From assembly GCF_013137895.1 (NCBI RefSeq), contig NZ_CP053538.1, positions 124,001 to 188,000 of the forward strand: a stretch of DNA of 64,000 bases. The letters are read 5' to 3'. The DNA is from Hymenobacter taeanensis. Lineage in GTDB: Bacteria; Bacteroidota; Bacteroidia; Cytophagales; Hymenobacteraceae. Of this stretch, positions 17,867 to 26,752 are shown in pieces (the first letter of the stretch is position 1; each line of letters opens with the position of its first letter). Below the pieces are notes generated by a model. It saw only the letters and a list, made by a program, of their open reading frames with translations. It was not told where the DNA came from and searched no databases. The position numbers and the translations under genes were made by a program.

Positions 17867-18177
17867 GATTTTTGCTAGTAGATATAGCGTTCAGTATTCC
17901 GGAACCCGAAGATAGTTTCTTGAAACACTATTCTGCGAGTTGGCGTGGCAGCATAACCCCATTTTTGTCAAATCAGACTATCTGATGAGGTCATCTAAAT
18001 TAAGCATTAGACAGATTTGCCCTTGTACACAGCAAATACATAAAATTCTAACTATCAATACATTGATCAACAAAACCAACTTTTTGAAATAGTAGGCGTG
18101 CCGAGAAAACGTTTTTATACGCACGGCTAAGCCATGTACTTGCGGGCAGCAAATTTCGCTGACTGAACCCTAGAGAC
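17867..18177. other. AT-rich intergenic region upstream of leuA
   Basis: A divergent gap between the inserted gene and leuA. GCGTGCCGAG and CGCACGGCT (about 18097-18129) could form an imperfect hairpin. I see no clear -7 element and no Leu-rich leader peptide; the short frame at about 18133 has a single Leu. Confidence 0.4.
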
Positions 18178-19344
18178 ATGGCAACTCAGAAAATCCACAT
18201 CTTCGACACGACCCTGCGCGACGGGGAACAGGTGCCGGGCTGCAAGCTGAACCGCGACGAGAAACTCCTCATTGCCCGACAGCTAGAGCTACTGGGTGTA
18301 GATGTAATTGAGGCTGGTTTTCCGGTGTCGAGCCCAGGCGATTTTGCGGCGGTGGCAGCCATTGCGGCCCAGACGCGCTACGCGACGGTATGTGGCCTTT
18401 CTCGGGCGGTGGAGAATGATATTATTACGGCCGCTGAGGCGTTGAAATCAGCCAAGTACCCACGCATTCACACCGGTATTGGCACCTCCGATTCGCATAT
18501 CAAGTTCAAGCTCTGCACTACCCCAGAAAAAGTGTTGGAGCGGGCGGTGGCAGCCGTAAAGCTGGCTAAGTCCTTCGTGGAGGACGTGGAGTTTTACGCC
18601 GAAGACGCGGGGCGCACAGATAATGAGTTTCTGGCCCGAGTCTGCGAGGCCGCTATTCGCGCTGGTGCCACCGTGCTGAACATTCCCGATACTACTGGCT
18701 ACTGCTTGCCTAGTGAGTACGGGGCCAAGATCAAATACTTAGTGGATAATGTGCGCGGCATTGAGCACGTGCGCCTTTCTACGCATTGCCACAACGACTT
18801 GGGCATGGCTACGGCCAACTCTATTGCCGGCGTGCTCAACGGTGCTCAGCAGGTTGAGTGTACCATCAACGGGGTAGGTGAGCGGGCCGGCAATACGGCC
18901 CTGGAAGAAGCCGTAATGGTGCTCCGCCAGCATCCCTACCTCAACTTCGAGACGGGCATCAACACCAGGCTGCTCGCCGAAACCTCGGCTATGGTATCGC
19001 ACCTCATGTCGATGCCGGTGCAGCCCAACAAGGCTATTGTAGGCGCCAACGCCTTCTCGCACTCCAGCGGCATTCACCAGGACGGCGTCATCAAGCACCG
19101 CGAGACCTACGAAATTATTGACCCCCGTGAAGTGGGCATGCCTGATTCGGCCATTGTGCTCACCGCCCGCTCCGGCCGCGCGGCCCTGGCCTACCGCCTC
19201 CAGAAAATCGGCTACGACTTTGACCGCACCTCCCTCAACAAGGCCTACGCCTCCTTCCTCGTGCTGGCCGACCGCCAGAAGGAAGTGGTAGACGAAGACT
19301 TGCACGTGATGGTGGAGCAAGAGCAGTTGGTGCCGGTAGGGTAA
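18178..19344 (+). CDS. leuA: 2-isopropylmalate synthase, short form lacking the regulatory domain
   Basis: 388 residues. It condenses acetyl-CoA with 2-oxoisovalerate, the committed step to leucine. The TIM-barrel start [28 protein letters not shown], the metal-binding [15 protein letters not shown] and the [16 protein letters not shown] signature are all present, and [14 protein letters not shown] marks the subdomain. Enzymes with the C-terminal LeuA dimer (allosteric) domain are about 510-520 residues; this one stops after the linker, so leucine feedback through that domain is not possible. Homocitrate synthase is a related alternative, but leuCDB follow directly. Confidence 0.92.
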   Translation: MATQKIHIFDTTLRDGEQVPGCKLNRDEKLLIARQLELLGVDVIEAGFPVSSPGDFAAVAAIAAQTRYATVCGLSRAVENDIITAAEALKSAKYPRIHTGIGTSDSHIKFKLCTTPEKVLERAVAAVKLAKSFVEDVEFYAEDAGRTDNEFLARVCEAAIRAGATVLNIPDTTGYCLPSEYGAKIKYLVDNVRGIEHVRLSTHCHNDLGMATANSIAGVLNGAQQVECTINGVGERAGNTALEEAVMVLRQHPYLNFETGINTRLLAETSAMVSHLMSMPVQPNKAIVGANAFSHSSGIHQDGVIKHRETYEIIDPREVGMPDSAIVLTARSGRAALAYRLQKIGYDFDRTSLNKAYASFLVLADRQKEVVDEDLHVMVEQEQLVPVG

Positions 19345-19353
19345 CATAATGAC

Positions 19354-19482
19354 GTGCAGTAGAGACGCAACATCCTGCGTCTCGTCGTTGAACGATTTTA
19401 GCAGAATGACTGGCCTAGCACGGAGCGAGAGGTAGACAACCTCAGCAACTACAAGACGCAAAATATTGCTTCTCTGCTGCTA
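19354..19482. repeat. Family C inverted-repeat element
   Basis: GCAGTAGAGACGCAACATCC...GCGTCTCGTCGTTG at about 19356-19390 and a diverged complement at about 19446-19480 (several mismatches) form a long imperfect hairpin between leuA and leuC. The inner part of the left arm, GAGACGCA...TGCGTCTC, is itself a hairpin. The centre contains a GGCCTAG site. Confidence 0.65.
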
Positions 19483-19577
19483 GCAACGATACCGAGCATT
19501 GTGGTTCTACCCCATGCTTCCTCCCAAACTCTTACCCTCCTACCCTCACCCCCTTATTCACCACCCCCACCCATCTC

Positions 19578-20972
19578 ATGGCTAAGACCTTATTTGATAA
19601 AATTTGGGACGCGCACGTGGTGCGCGAAGTAGCCGGTGGCCTCACGGTGTTTTACATCGACCGCCATCTGATTCATGAAGTAACCAGCCCCCAGGCGTTT
19701 GACGAGCTAACGGCCCGCGGCCTCACGCTGCGCCGCCCGGGGCAGATAGTAGCTACCGCCGACCACAACGTGCCCACGCGCCACCAGGATCAGCCGATTC
19801 AGGACCCGCTGTCTCGCTCCCAGGTGGATAAGCTTACGGAGAACTGCGCTAGGTTTGGCGTGGAGCTGTATGGCCTAGGCCACCAGTACCAGGGCATTGT
19901 GCACGTAATTGGGCCAGAGCTGGGCATCACGCAGCCAGGCCTGACCATGGTGTGCGGCGACAGCCACACCTCTACCCACGGCGCCTTTGGCACCATAGCT
20001 TTCGGCATTGGCACGAGCCAGGTGACGCAGGTAATGGCCTCGCAGTGCCTGCTGCTGGATAAGCCCAAGCGCATGCGCATTACCCTGGACGGTGCCCTGC
20101 GGCCCGGCGTAACGGCCAAAGATTTAATTCTGTACATGATTTCTCAACTGGGCACCGGCGGCGCCACCGGCTACTTTGTAGAGTACGCCGGCAGCGCCAT
20201 TCGCGGCCTGAGCATGGAAGGCCGCATGACGGTCTGCAACATGAGCATCGAAATGGGCGCCCGCGGCGGCCTCATTGCCCCCGATGCCACCACATTCGAC
20301 TATCTAGCAGGTCGCCGGTTTGCCCCCCAGGGCGAGAACTGGGACCGAGCCGTGGCTTACTGGCAGACTCTGTACTCCGACGAGGACGCCGTGTTTGATG
20401 CCGAATTGCAGTTTGATGCCTCGGCCATTCAGCCCATGATAACCTACGGCACCAACCCCGGCATGGGCATTCCGCTGGCGGCCAACATTCCGGTGCTTAA
20501 CGGGGGTAGCGAGGCCACCAGCTTCGATAAGTCGTTGCGTTACATGGGTTTCCAGCCGGGCGAGTCGCTGTTGGGCAAGGAAATCAACTACGTGTTTATT
20601 GGAAGCTGTACCAACTCGCGCATTGAGGATTTGCGCACGGTAGCGGCCTACGTGCGGGGCAAGCAGAAAGCAGCCCATGTGGAGGCCATCATCGTGCCCG
20701 GCTCCAAGCAGGTAGAGCAGCAAGCTATTGCCGAAGGCCTCGATAAAGTGCTGGCCGAAGCCGGCTTCGAGCTGCGCGAACCAGGCTGCAGCGCCTGCCT
20801 AGCCATGAACGACGACAAGATTCCGGCCGGCGCCTACTGCGTCTCCACTTCGAACCGCAACTTCGAAGGCCGCCAGGGTCCCGGCGCCCGCACGCTGTTA
20901 GCCTCGCCGCTGGTAGCAGCTATTACAGCGGTAGAAGGCCGCTTAGTAGACATCACGCAGTATTTGAACTAG
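19578..20972 (+). CDS. leuC: 3-isopropylmalate dehydratase, large subunit
   Basis: 464 residues, aconitase family. With LeuD it isomerises 2- to 3-isopropylmalate using a 4Fe-4S cluster. Cluster cysteines are in [14 protein letters not shown] (about residue 343) and [13 protein letters not shown] (about residues 403 and 406). [19 protein letters not shown] is the other family hallmark. The gap to leuD is filled by a repeat element. Confidence 0.95.
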   Translation: MAKTLFDKIWDAHVVREVAGGLTVFYIDRHLIHEVTSPQAFDELTARGLTLRRPGQIVATADHNVPTRHQDQPIQDPLSRSQVDKLTENCARFGVELYGLGHQYQGIVHVIGPELGITQPGLTMVCGDSHTSTHGAFGTIAFGIGTSQVTQVMASQCLLLDKPKRMRITLDGALRPGVTAKDLILYMISQLGTGGATGYFVEYAGSAIRGLSMEGRMTVCNMSIEMGARGGLIAPDATTFDYLAGRRFAPQGENWDRAVAYWQTLYSDEDAVFDAELQFDASAIQPMITYGTNPGMGIPLAANIPVLNGGSEATSFDKSLRYMGFQPGESLLGKEINYVFIGSCTNSRIEDLRTVAAYVRGKQKAAHVEAIIVPGSKQVEQQAIAEGLDKVLAEAGFELREPGCSACLAMNDDKIPAGAYCVSTSNRNFEGRQGPGARTLLASPLVAAITAVEGRLVDITQYLN

Positions 20973-20980
20973 CACTAGAG

Positions 20981-21120
20981 CTAGGGCTCCCCTCCTCAGA
21001 TGAGGAGGGGTTGGGGGTGGTTGACACACCGTTGAACGACTTACTAATACTAGTTCTAAAAACTGTTCTAGGCCACTTCAACCACCCCTAACCCCTCCTC
21101 ATCTGAGGAGGGGAGCCTAG
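20981..21120. repeat. Family A' inverted-repeat element
   Basis: Arms of about 43 bases at 20981-21024 and 21078-21120 (CTAGGGCTCCCCTCCTCAGA... and complement) match except for one inserted G and one substitution. Each arm is itself partly palindromic (CCCCTCCTCAGATGAGGAGGGG). It lies between leuC and leuD. It resembles family A in layout and C-rich character but not in exact sequence. Confidence 0.85.
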
Positions 21121-21151
21121 TCTAGTTCTAACTTACAACCCTTCCCACCCC

Positions 21152-21751
21152 ATGGAAAAATTTCAAACGCTACGCTCCGGCGTGGTGCCACTTCCGATAG
21201 AAAATGTGGATACGGACCAGATCATTCCGGCGCGCTTTCTGAAGGCCACGACCCGCGAAGGATTTGGCTCGAACCTCTTTGCCGACTGGCGCTATACCGC
21301 TGACGGGCAGCCCAAGCCGGATTTCGTGCTGAACGATGCTCGCTACCAAGGCCATCAGATTCTGCTGGCCGGCAAGAACTTCGGGTGTGGCTCTAGCCGG
21401 GAGCACGCCGCCTGGGCCTTGTATGACGCCGGATTTCGCGTGGTCGTCAGCAGCTACTTCGCCGATATTTTTCGGGGCAACGCGCTGAATACTGGCCTAC
21501 TGCCCCTGCAGGCTTCGGATGAGGTATTGCAGGGCCTGTTTGCAGTGGTAGCGCAGGACCCGCAGGCTGCTTTAACCGTGGATCTGCAGGCGCAAACTCT
21601 TACGGTACCAGACTGGACTGAGGCGATTCATTTCGAGTTGGACCCTTACAAAAAAGAGTGCCTGATCAACGGGTACGACGACATCGATTTTCTCATTAGC
21701 CAGGAGGCGGCCATCACGGCTTTTGAACAGCAACAGTCATGGGTATTCTAA
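21152..21751 (+). CDS. leuD: 3-isopropylmalate dehydratase, small subunit
   Basis: 199 residues, the swivel domain partner of Leu[14 protein letters not shown] near the start and [20 protein letters not shown] in the middle are the diagnostic motifs, followed by [18 protein letters not shown]. The length is normal for the bacterial two-subunit enzyme. Its last 13 bases overlap the start of leuB, so the two are translationally coupled. Confidence 0.95.
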   Translation: MEKFQTLRSGVVPLPIENVDTDQIIPARFLKATTREGFGSNLFADWRYTADGQPKPDFVLNDARYQGHQILLAGKNFGCGSSREHAAWALYDAGFRVVVSSYFADIFRGNALNTGLLPLQASDEVLQGLFAVVAQDPQAALTVDLQAQTLTVPDWTEAIHFELDPYKKECLINGYDDIDFLISQEAAITAFEQQQSWVF

Positions 21752-22863
21752 GCAAACGCATTGTAGTGTTGCCGGGCGACGGCATTGGCCCCGAAGTATG
21801 TAGTGAGGCCGTGCGCGTGCTGCGGGCCGTGTCCAGCCGCTTTGGGCACGAGTTTACGTTTGATTACCAGCTGATGGGAGCCTGCGCCATTGATGCTACC
21901 GGCTCGCCCCTCCCCGACGCAACTCTGGACGCCTGCCGCCGCGCCGACGCCGTGCTGCTCGGCGCCGTCGGGGACCCCAAATACGACAACGACCCCACGG
22001 CCAAAGTGCGCCCCGAGCAGGGCCTGCTGGGCCTGCGCAAGGAGTTGGGCCTGTACGCCAACATCCGGCCTATCACGGCCTACGACCAACTGCTGGAACA
22101 CTCTCCGCTAAAAGCGGAGCGCATCCGGGGCACCGATATTCTGATTTTCCGGGAGCTGACCGGCGGCATTTATTTCGGCGAGAAAGGCCGTAGCGAAGAC
22201 CGCACCTCGGCCTACGACCACTGCACTTACTCACGGGAGGAAATCCTACGCATTGCGCACCGGGCCTTCAAAGCCGCTGAAACGCGCCGTCACCAGCTCA
22301 CGCTGGTAGATAAGGCCAACGTGCTGGAAACCTCCCGACTCTGGCGCGAAACCGTACAGAGCATTGCTCCCGAGTATCCCAGCGTAGCCCTCGACTATCT
22401 GTTCGTCGACAACGCCGCCATGCAGATCATCCTCAACCCTCGGCAGTTCGACGTTATCCTGACGGAGAACATGTTTGGCGACATTATTTCGGACGAGGCC
22501 TCGGTAATTGCGGGCTCCCTAGGCCTGTTGCCGTCGGCTTCAGTGGGTAATGGCGCGGCGCTGTTTGAGCCCATCCATGGCTCTTACCCGCAGGCCAAGG
22601 GCAAAGGTATTGCCAATCCCATGGCCACCATCCTCTCGGCCGCCATGCTCCTCGACCACTTCCACCTGCAGGAAGAAGCCGACTGCGTGCGCGACGCCGT
22701 GCAGCATGCCCTCGACCAGGGCGTAGTAACGCCGGAACTGAACCCAACCACGCTGTATAGTACTGAGCAGGTGGGCAACTTCATTGCCTACAGCGTGCTC
22801 GACATTGCCGACTGCGAAGTACACCGCAACAACATCAAGCTCGGCATGAGCACCATTATCTAA
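21739..22863 (+). CDS. leuB: 3-isopropylmalate dehydrogenase
   Basis: 374 residues. NAD-dependent oxidative decarboxylation of 3-isopropylmalate, last leucine-specific step before IlvE. Visible are [22 protein letters not shown], the substrate segment [15 protein letters not shown], the metal-binding [19 protein letters not shown] and the NAD segment [18 protein letters not shown]. The ATG at 21739 overlaps leuD by 13 bases and no later start fits. It ends the branched-chain cluster. Confidence 0.95.
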   Translation: MGILSKRIVVLPGDGIGPEVCSEAVRVLRAVSSRFGHEFTFDYQLMGACAIDATGSPLPDATLDACRRADAVLLGAVGDPKYDNDPTAKVRPEQGLLGLRKELGLYANIRPITAYDQLLEHSPLKAERIRGTDILIFRELTGGIYFGEKGRSEDRTSAYDHCTYSREEILRIAHRAFKAAETRRHQLTLVDKANVLETSRLWRETVQSIAPEYPSVALDYLFVDNAAMQIILNPRQFDVILTENMFGDIISDEASVIAGSLGLLPSASVGNGAALFEPIHGSYPQAKGKGIANPMATILSAAMLLDHFHLQEEADCVRDAVQHALDQGVVTPELNPTTLYSTEQVGNFIAYSVLDIADCEVHRNNIKLGMSTII

Positions 22864-23402
22864 GAAAAGACCCAGGGGTGGGTTAAAAGAAGCTCGGGGG
22901 TCAGGCAGCAATGTCTGGTGCTCGGGCTTTCTTTTTTGCAGAGATGGCATTCCGAGTACCACGAGGAATCTGGGAGTGGCCTAGAAGCTGACTCAGAGTT
23001 CTCGCGGTGCTCGGAATGACAGTTTGAAGCAGCCCTCAACCTAACCTACCATCTCCTCCATTTCGCCTTACAGTAGCTGCGCTTCGCCCTGTTTTCGATG
23101 GAAATAAGTCTGGGCATTTCGGATGTTTAACTCAGCTTATAGGCTAGCCTGCTCTGTCCGACACCTCTTCATTTGCCGCTATTTCCCCCATGATCAGCTT
23201 TTTCCTTCCTCTGCGCTGCGTGTTATATACCCGCTTTCTGCTGCCGACTGGCCTAGGCCAGTCTTGGGCCCAGTCGTTTAGGTTTCCGAAGCAACAGGTA
23301 GTCACGCGGCCCGGCAAGCACGATGCCTTTCTGGAGGAGCCCATTCAGTTTGGGCAGGTGATGGTTAGCTTCGTGCAGAAACTCCCCCGCTAGCCCTTTC
23401 GC
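22864..23402. other. Intergenic region after leuB with a repeat and a palindrome
   Basis: No convincing gene. It holds an inverted-repeat element at about 22947-23020 (GCATTCCGAGTACCACGAGG and a diverged complement ending TCGGAATGAC) and a perfect 18-base palindrome at 23246-23263 centred on GGCCTAGGCC. The open frame at 23190-23393 is weak and is not called. Confidence 0.55.
22947..23020. repeat. Family D inverted-repeat element
   Basis: GCATTCCGAGTACCACGAGG at 22947 and its imperfect complement ending at 23020 (CTCGCGGTGCTCGGAATGAC) enclose a short centre with a GGCCTAG site. Several mismatches suggest an old copy. Confidence 0.6.
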
Positions 23403-24455
23403 ATGGCCCACCCTGCTGCTCAAACGCCCCTGCACCCCCTCAACGACCGGCGCTTTGTGCTGACTGGAATACCGGTGCTGGCCCTGCTGGTACTCATCCC
23501 GCGCGGGCTACTGCACGTGCGCTCGTGGCAGGAAGTAGTGGTGGCGTGGCTGTTTTCGCTGGTATTCACCACAGCCTTCTGGCTATCGGGGCGGGCATTG
23601 TGGCTAGGCCTGTTTCGCCGAATGCCGCGCGTGGAGCAGACCGGCCGGCGCTTGTGGTGGCTGGCCGGCACTAATACGCTCACGGCCATGCTGGTCACGC
23701 TGGGCCTAGGAAGCCTGGCTGCCTGGGCGCAAGGTGGCCACCTCGATGCTTCCACCTTTTGGTTCGAGTTCGGGCTCAACATGGTGCCTACCGTGATGGT
23801 GCAGCTTATTTATGAAAGCCGCCACTTCTTCCAGCAATGGGAGCAGAACGTGCGCCGCGCTGAGCAGCTCCAGAGTGCGGGCGTGCAAAGCCAGCTCGAA
23901 GCTCTGCAAAGTCAGCTCGATCCGCACTTCCTCTTTAACTCTCTTAACACCCTCTCGGCTTTGGTTGAGCCGGAAAATGAGCCGGCCCAGCGGTTTGTGG
24001 AACAGCTCTCCGATGTGTACCGCTACGTGCTACTGGCCCGTGAGAGAACCACCGTGCTCCTAAGCGAAGAACTGGCGTTCGTAGACACTTACCTGGCCCT
24101 TCATAAAGTCCGTTTCCGTGACAACCTGCGCGTGACCCAGCATGTACCACCCGAAGCCCTAGGCCAGTTGGTGGCGCCGCTGAGCATTCAGCTGCTAGTG
24201 GAAAACGCCCTGAAGCACAACGTAGCCTCGCGGGAGCACCCGCTGGAGCTGCACCTTACCGCCGACCTTACCGCGCACTATATTGTGGTTGAAAACACGT
24301 TACGCCCCCGCACGGCAGGCCTTGCGCCCGGCACCGGCACTGGCCTACGCAACGTGCGCCACCGCTACGAATTGTTAGGTGCGCTCCTGCCCGTTGTGGT
24401 GAGTGCAGCTAATGGGGTCTTTCAGGTAAAGCTCCCACTGCTGCCAGCACGCTAG
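23403..24455 (+). CDS. LytS-type sensor histidine kinase
   Basis: 350 residues. Four hydrophobic segments (about residues 20-130) are followed by a coiled-coil linker and the His_kinase domain of the LytS/YehU type. The phosphoacceptor is H175 in QLDPHFLFNSLNTLSALVE, and the ATPase part has VENALKHNV and a degenerate G2 loop GTGTGLRNVRHRY. There is no separate periplasmic sensor domain, so it likely senses at or in the membrane. The cognate LytTR regulator begins 68 bases downstream. A mirror-image pair lies at 25878-27874. Confidence 0.9.
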   Translation: MAHPAAQTPLHPLNDRRFVLTGIPVLALLVLIPRGLLHVRSWQEVVVAWLFSLVFTTAFWLSGRALWLGLFRRMPRVEQTGRRLWWLAGTNTLTAMLVTLGLGSLAAWAQGGHLDASTFWFEFGLNMVPTVMVQLIYESRHFFQQWEQNVRRAEQLQSAGVQSQLEALQSQLDPHFLFNSLNTLSALVEPENEPAQRFVEQLSDVYRYVLLARERTTVLLSEELAFVDTYLALHKVRFRDNLRVTQHVPPEALGQLVAPLSIQLLVENALKHNVASREHPLELHLTADLTAHYIVVENTLRPRTAGLAPGTGTGLRNVRHRYELLGALLPVVVSAANGVFQVKLPLLPAR

Positions 24456-24523
24456 CATAGTATTGCACTACGCCTCCTGATAGTTACTCTTCATAACCTC
24501 ACCATTCGCTATTTCACCACTTA

Positions 24524-25318
24524 ATGATTGCTCTGCTGCTCGAAGATGAATACCCGGCCGCCGAGCGGCTCCAACGCCTGCTCCGGCAAGCTGCGCCAGA
24601 AGCCCAAGTTGCCGCCGTGCTCGACAGCGTGGCCGGGGCCGTGCAGTGGCTCAGCGTAAACCCGGCCCCCGACCTTATTCTATCTGATATTCAATTGGCC
24701 GACGGCCTGAGCCTGGATGTGTTTGATCAGCTGGTAGTACGCAGCCCCGTTATCTTCACCACCGCTTACGACGCCTACGCCATCCGGGCCTTTAAAGCCA
24801 ACAGCGTCGACTACCTGCTGAAGCCCGTGAAGCTGGCCGAATTGCAAGCCGCCCTTGCCAAGCTCCGGGAGTGGCACGCCGCGCCGGCTGCGTCACCTAC
24901 CACCGAAACCCCTCAGCCAGACGATACCGCGCATCGCCTGGAGCGCCTGCTCGACGCCCTCCCCCGCCCCGACCGCCAGTACAAAAACCGCTTCCTGGTG
25001 CGCAGCGGAGAACAATTGCTCCCCCTCGCCGCCAGCCAGGTGGCCTGGTTCCAGAGCCGCCACGAAACTACCACCCTCGCCGCCACGGATGGCCGCCGTT
25101 TTGTGGTCGATTATACCCTAGAGCAATTAGAAAGCTTGCTAGACCCCACGCAGTTTTTCCGTCTCAACCGCCAGTTCATTGCTCAACTACCCGCCGTGCA
25201 ACGCCTGCACCCGCACTTTAATGGCAAGCTGCTGCTAGATCTGCACCCCACTCCAAGTGAGGAGGTGCTAGTGAGCCGGGAAAAGGCGGCGGCCGTGAAG
25301 AGCTGGCTGGAAGGGTGA
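24524..25318 (+). CDS. LytTR-family response regulator
   Basis: 264 residues. Receiver domain with phosphoacceptor D55 in LILSDIQLADGLS, the conserved Thr/Lys positions in VIFTTAYDAYAIRAFKANSVDYLLKPVK, a Pro/Thr-rich linker (about 120-145) and a C-terminal LytTR DNA-binding domain (about 160-260, RFLVRSGEQLLPLAASQVAWF...FFRLNRQFIAQLPAV). Partner of the kinase just upstream. Targets are not evident nearby, though the 37-bp block upstream of 28645 and 31925 is a candidate site for this or the paralogous regulator. Confidence 0.9.
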   Translation: MIALLLEDEYPAAERLQRLLRQAAPEAQVAAVLDSVAGAVQWLSVNPAPDLILSDIQLADGLSLDVFDQLVVRSPVIFTTAYDAYAIRAFKANSVDYLLKPVKLAELQAALAKLREWHAAPAASPTTETPQPDDTAHRLERLLDALPRPDRQYKNRFLVRSGEQLLPLAASQVAWFQSRHETTTLAATDGRRFVVDYTLEQLESLLDPTQFFRLNRQFIAQLPAVQRLHPHFNGKLLLDLHPTPSEEVLVSREKAAAVKSWLEG

Positions 25319-25339
25319 ATAGTAATTAGGCCAAGGCCT

Positions 25340-25835
25340 TCATGCTGAGCTTGCCGAAGCATCTCTACCGCTACATTGAAGAGTAAAAATCAGTTATCCT
25401 CTTCAGAATCAGTTAGCCATTCTGTTTCATCATAAACAGGCTGAGGCAACCTGCCCTCTAACCAAGTTTTAAGGTTATTTGGTGTGAAGTCCTTACTCGT
25501 ATTCTCAATCACCCAAGACAGAAACTCCTCAGGTCCACCGTTCATATATGGCGGTGGAGAAACCGGATAAAATCTAGTTGGCAATTTCTCGTGCAAAGAC
25601 AGATAATTGACAACGTGGCCTAGCTCCTGCACCACTTGCCATGCCAATGGATGCTTGATATCAATTCTAAATTTTACCCACCACAACCCATCTTCATTGA
25701 TCTCTTTACCATCCACACCTTCAAGAGCAGGTATTTGCAGTAGAAAAGTCTGAAGCGAATCAAATGTCCGAAGATTTATCATTGACTATTGTACTAGTTT
25801 AAGCAGTAGCGATGCTTCAGCTGCGCTCAGTATGA
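25340..25835. repeat. Family B-like inverted repeats flanking a small gene
   Basis: The left arm at 25340-25372 (TCATGCTGAGCTTGCCGAAG...) and the right arm at 25802-25835 are imperfect complements belonging to the CTGAGCGCAGCCGAAGCATCTC family. In other copies the arms are 40-90 bases apart; here they enclose 430 bases containing one complete minus-strand gene. Confidence 0.7.
25390..25782 (-). CDS. Small conserved cytoplasmic protein of unknown function
   Basis: 130 residues, no signal or membrane helix. Acidic, with conserved-looking blocks GKEINEDGLWWVKFRIDI, HPLAWQVVQELGHVVNYLSL and PVSPPPYMNGGPEEFLSWVI. I recognise it as a recurrent hypothetical protein but know of no function. The end (WLTDSEEDN) is strongly acidic. 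Composition is AT-richer than the flanking regulator genes, and the gene is bracketed by family B-like inverted repeats, which hints at movement as a cargo unit. Confidence 0.65.
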   Translation of the reverse strand: MINLRTFDSLQTFLLQIPALEGVDGKEINEDGLWWVKFRIDIKHPLAWQVVQELGHVVNYLSLHEKLPTRFYPVSPPPYMNGGPEEFLSWVIENTSKDFTPNNLKTWLEGRLPQPVYDETEWLTDSEEDN

Positions 25836-25877
25836 CGAGTTACTCTCGTCCAAAATTCCTTCTTACCCCCTACCACC

Positions 25878-26669
25878 TCACCGATCTAGCCACGCTTTAA
25901 ACGCGGCTACTTTCTCGCGGCTTACCAGCACGGTGTCATTATCGGGGGCAGTGGGCTTGAGGATGGTTTGGAGGCGGGAGTTGGTGTAGTGGATGATGTC
26001 GTGGATGGCCTCGGCGTGGGCCAGGTAGGCACGGTTGAGGCGGAAAAACTCAGTGGGGTCGAGCATGCCTTCGAGTTGCTCTAGCGTGTAGTCAACCACA
26101 AATTTGCGACCCTCCCGGGTATGCAGGAGGGTCACTTTTTCTAAGCTGGCGAAGTAGGCAATCTGCTCGACCGGAATAGCCTTTAGGTGCTCTCCTACCC
26201 GCACCACAAACCGCGACTTATACTCCTTGGCGGGCTGGGCCTGGCGCAGCACTTGGGCTAGTAGGTTGGCATCGAAGGTGGGAGTAGCGGCTTGGCGCTG
26301 GCGCTCCAGTTTGGCCAGAGCAGCCGTCAGTTCTTCCGGGTCAATGGGCTTGAGCAGATAGTCTACGCTATTCACCTTGAAGGCGCGGAGGGCGTATTTA
26401 TCGTAGGCCGTGGTGAAGATGACGGGGCTAACAATTTCCAAGCGCTCAAACAGCTCGAAGCTCAACCCATCGGCCAGGTGAATATCCAAAAACAGCACAT
26501 CCGGCGCCGTCCGCAGAGACTGCAGCAGGGCCTCCGCCTCCGCCACCGACTCGGCCGTTCCGATTACCTCCACTGGCTGCGGCTGCTTGCGCAGTAGCTC
26601 CGTGAGGCGGCGTATAGCCAACGGTTCGTCTTCAATAATCAGGGCCCGAAGGGTAGCAGTTGAGGCCAT
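25878..26669 (-). CDS. LytTR-family response regulator
   Basis: 263 residues. Receiver with phosphoacceptor D62 in LFLDIHLADGLS, SPVIFTTAYDKYALRAFKVNSVDYLLKPID, then a LytTR domain (about 150-260, FVVRVGEHLKAIPVEQIAYF, LDPTEFFRLNRAYLAH). Close in layout and sequence to the plus-strand regulator at 24524, so the two pairs probably arose by duplication. It lies 83 bases after its kinase partner and downstream of a secreted-protein gene whose promoter carries the shared 37-bp block. Confidence 0.9.
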   Translation of the reverse strand: MASTATLRALIIEDEPLAIRRLTELLRKQPQPVEVIGTAESVAEAEALLQSLRTAPDVLFLDIHLADGLSFELFERLEIVSPVIFTTAYDKYALRAFKVNSVDYLLKPIDPEELTAALAKLERQRQAATPTFDANLLAQVLRQAQPAKEYKSRFVVRVGEHLKAIPVEQIAYFASLEKVTLLHTREGRKFVVDYTLEQLEGMLDPTEFFRLNRAYLAHAEAIHDIIHYTNSRLQTILKPTAPDNDTVLVSREKVAAFKAWLDR

Positions 26670-26752
26670 ACAAACAGGTAGTAATCGGGGTAAATAAAAG
26701 GGAAGGGTAACGCAGAAGTTAGGAGAACGGAAGGGCCGCTCAGGCCTCTTGG

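Noticed and set aside
18133..18165. Possible leader peptide before leuA
   Set aside because: The short frame has only one Leu and no terminator follows, so attenuation is not supported.
23190..23393. 67-codon frame between leuB and the LytS kinase
   Set aside because: It spans an 18-bp palindrome, has no homology I recognise and no promoter element; too weak to call.
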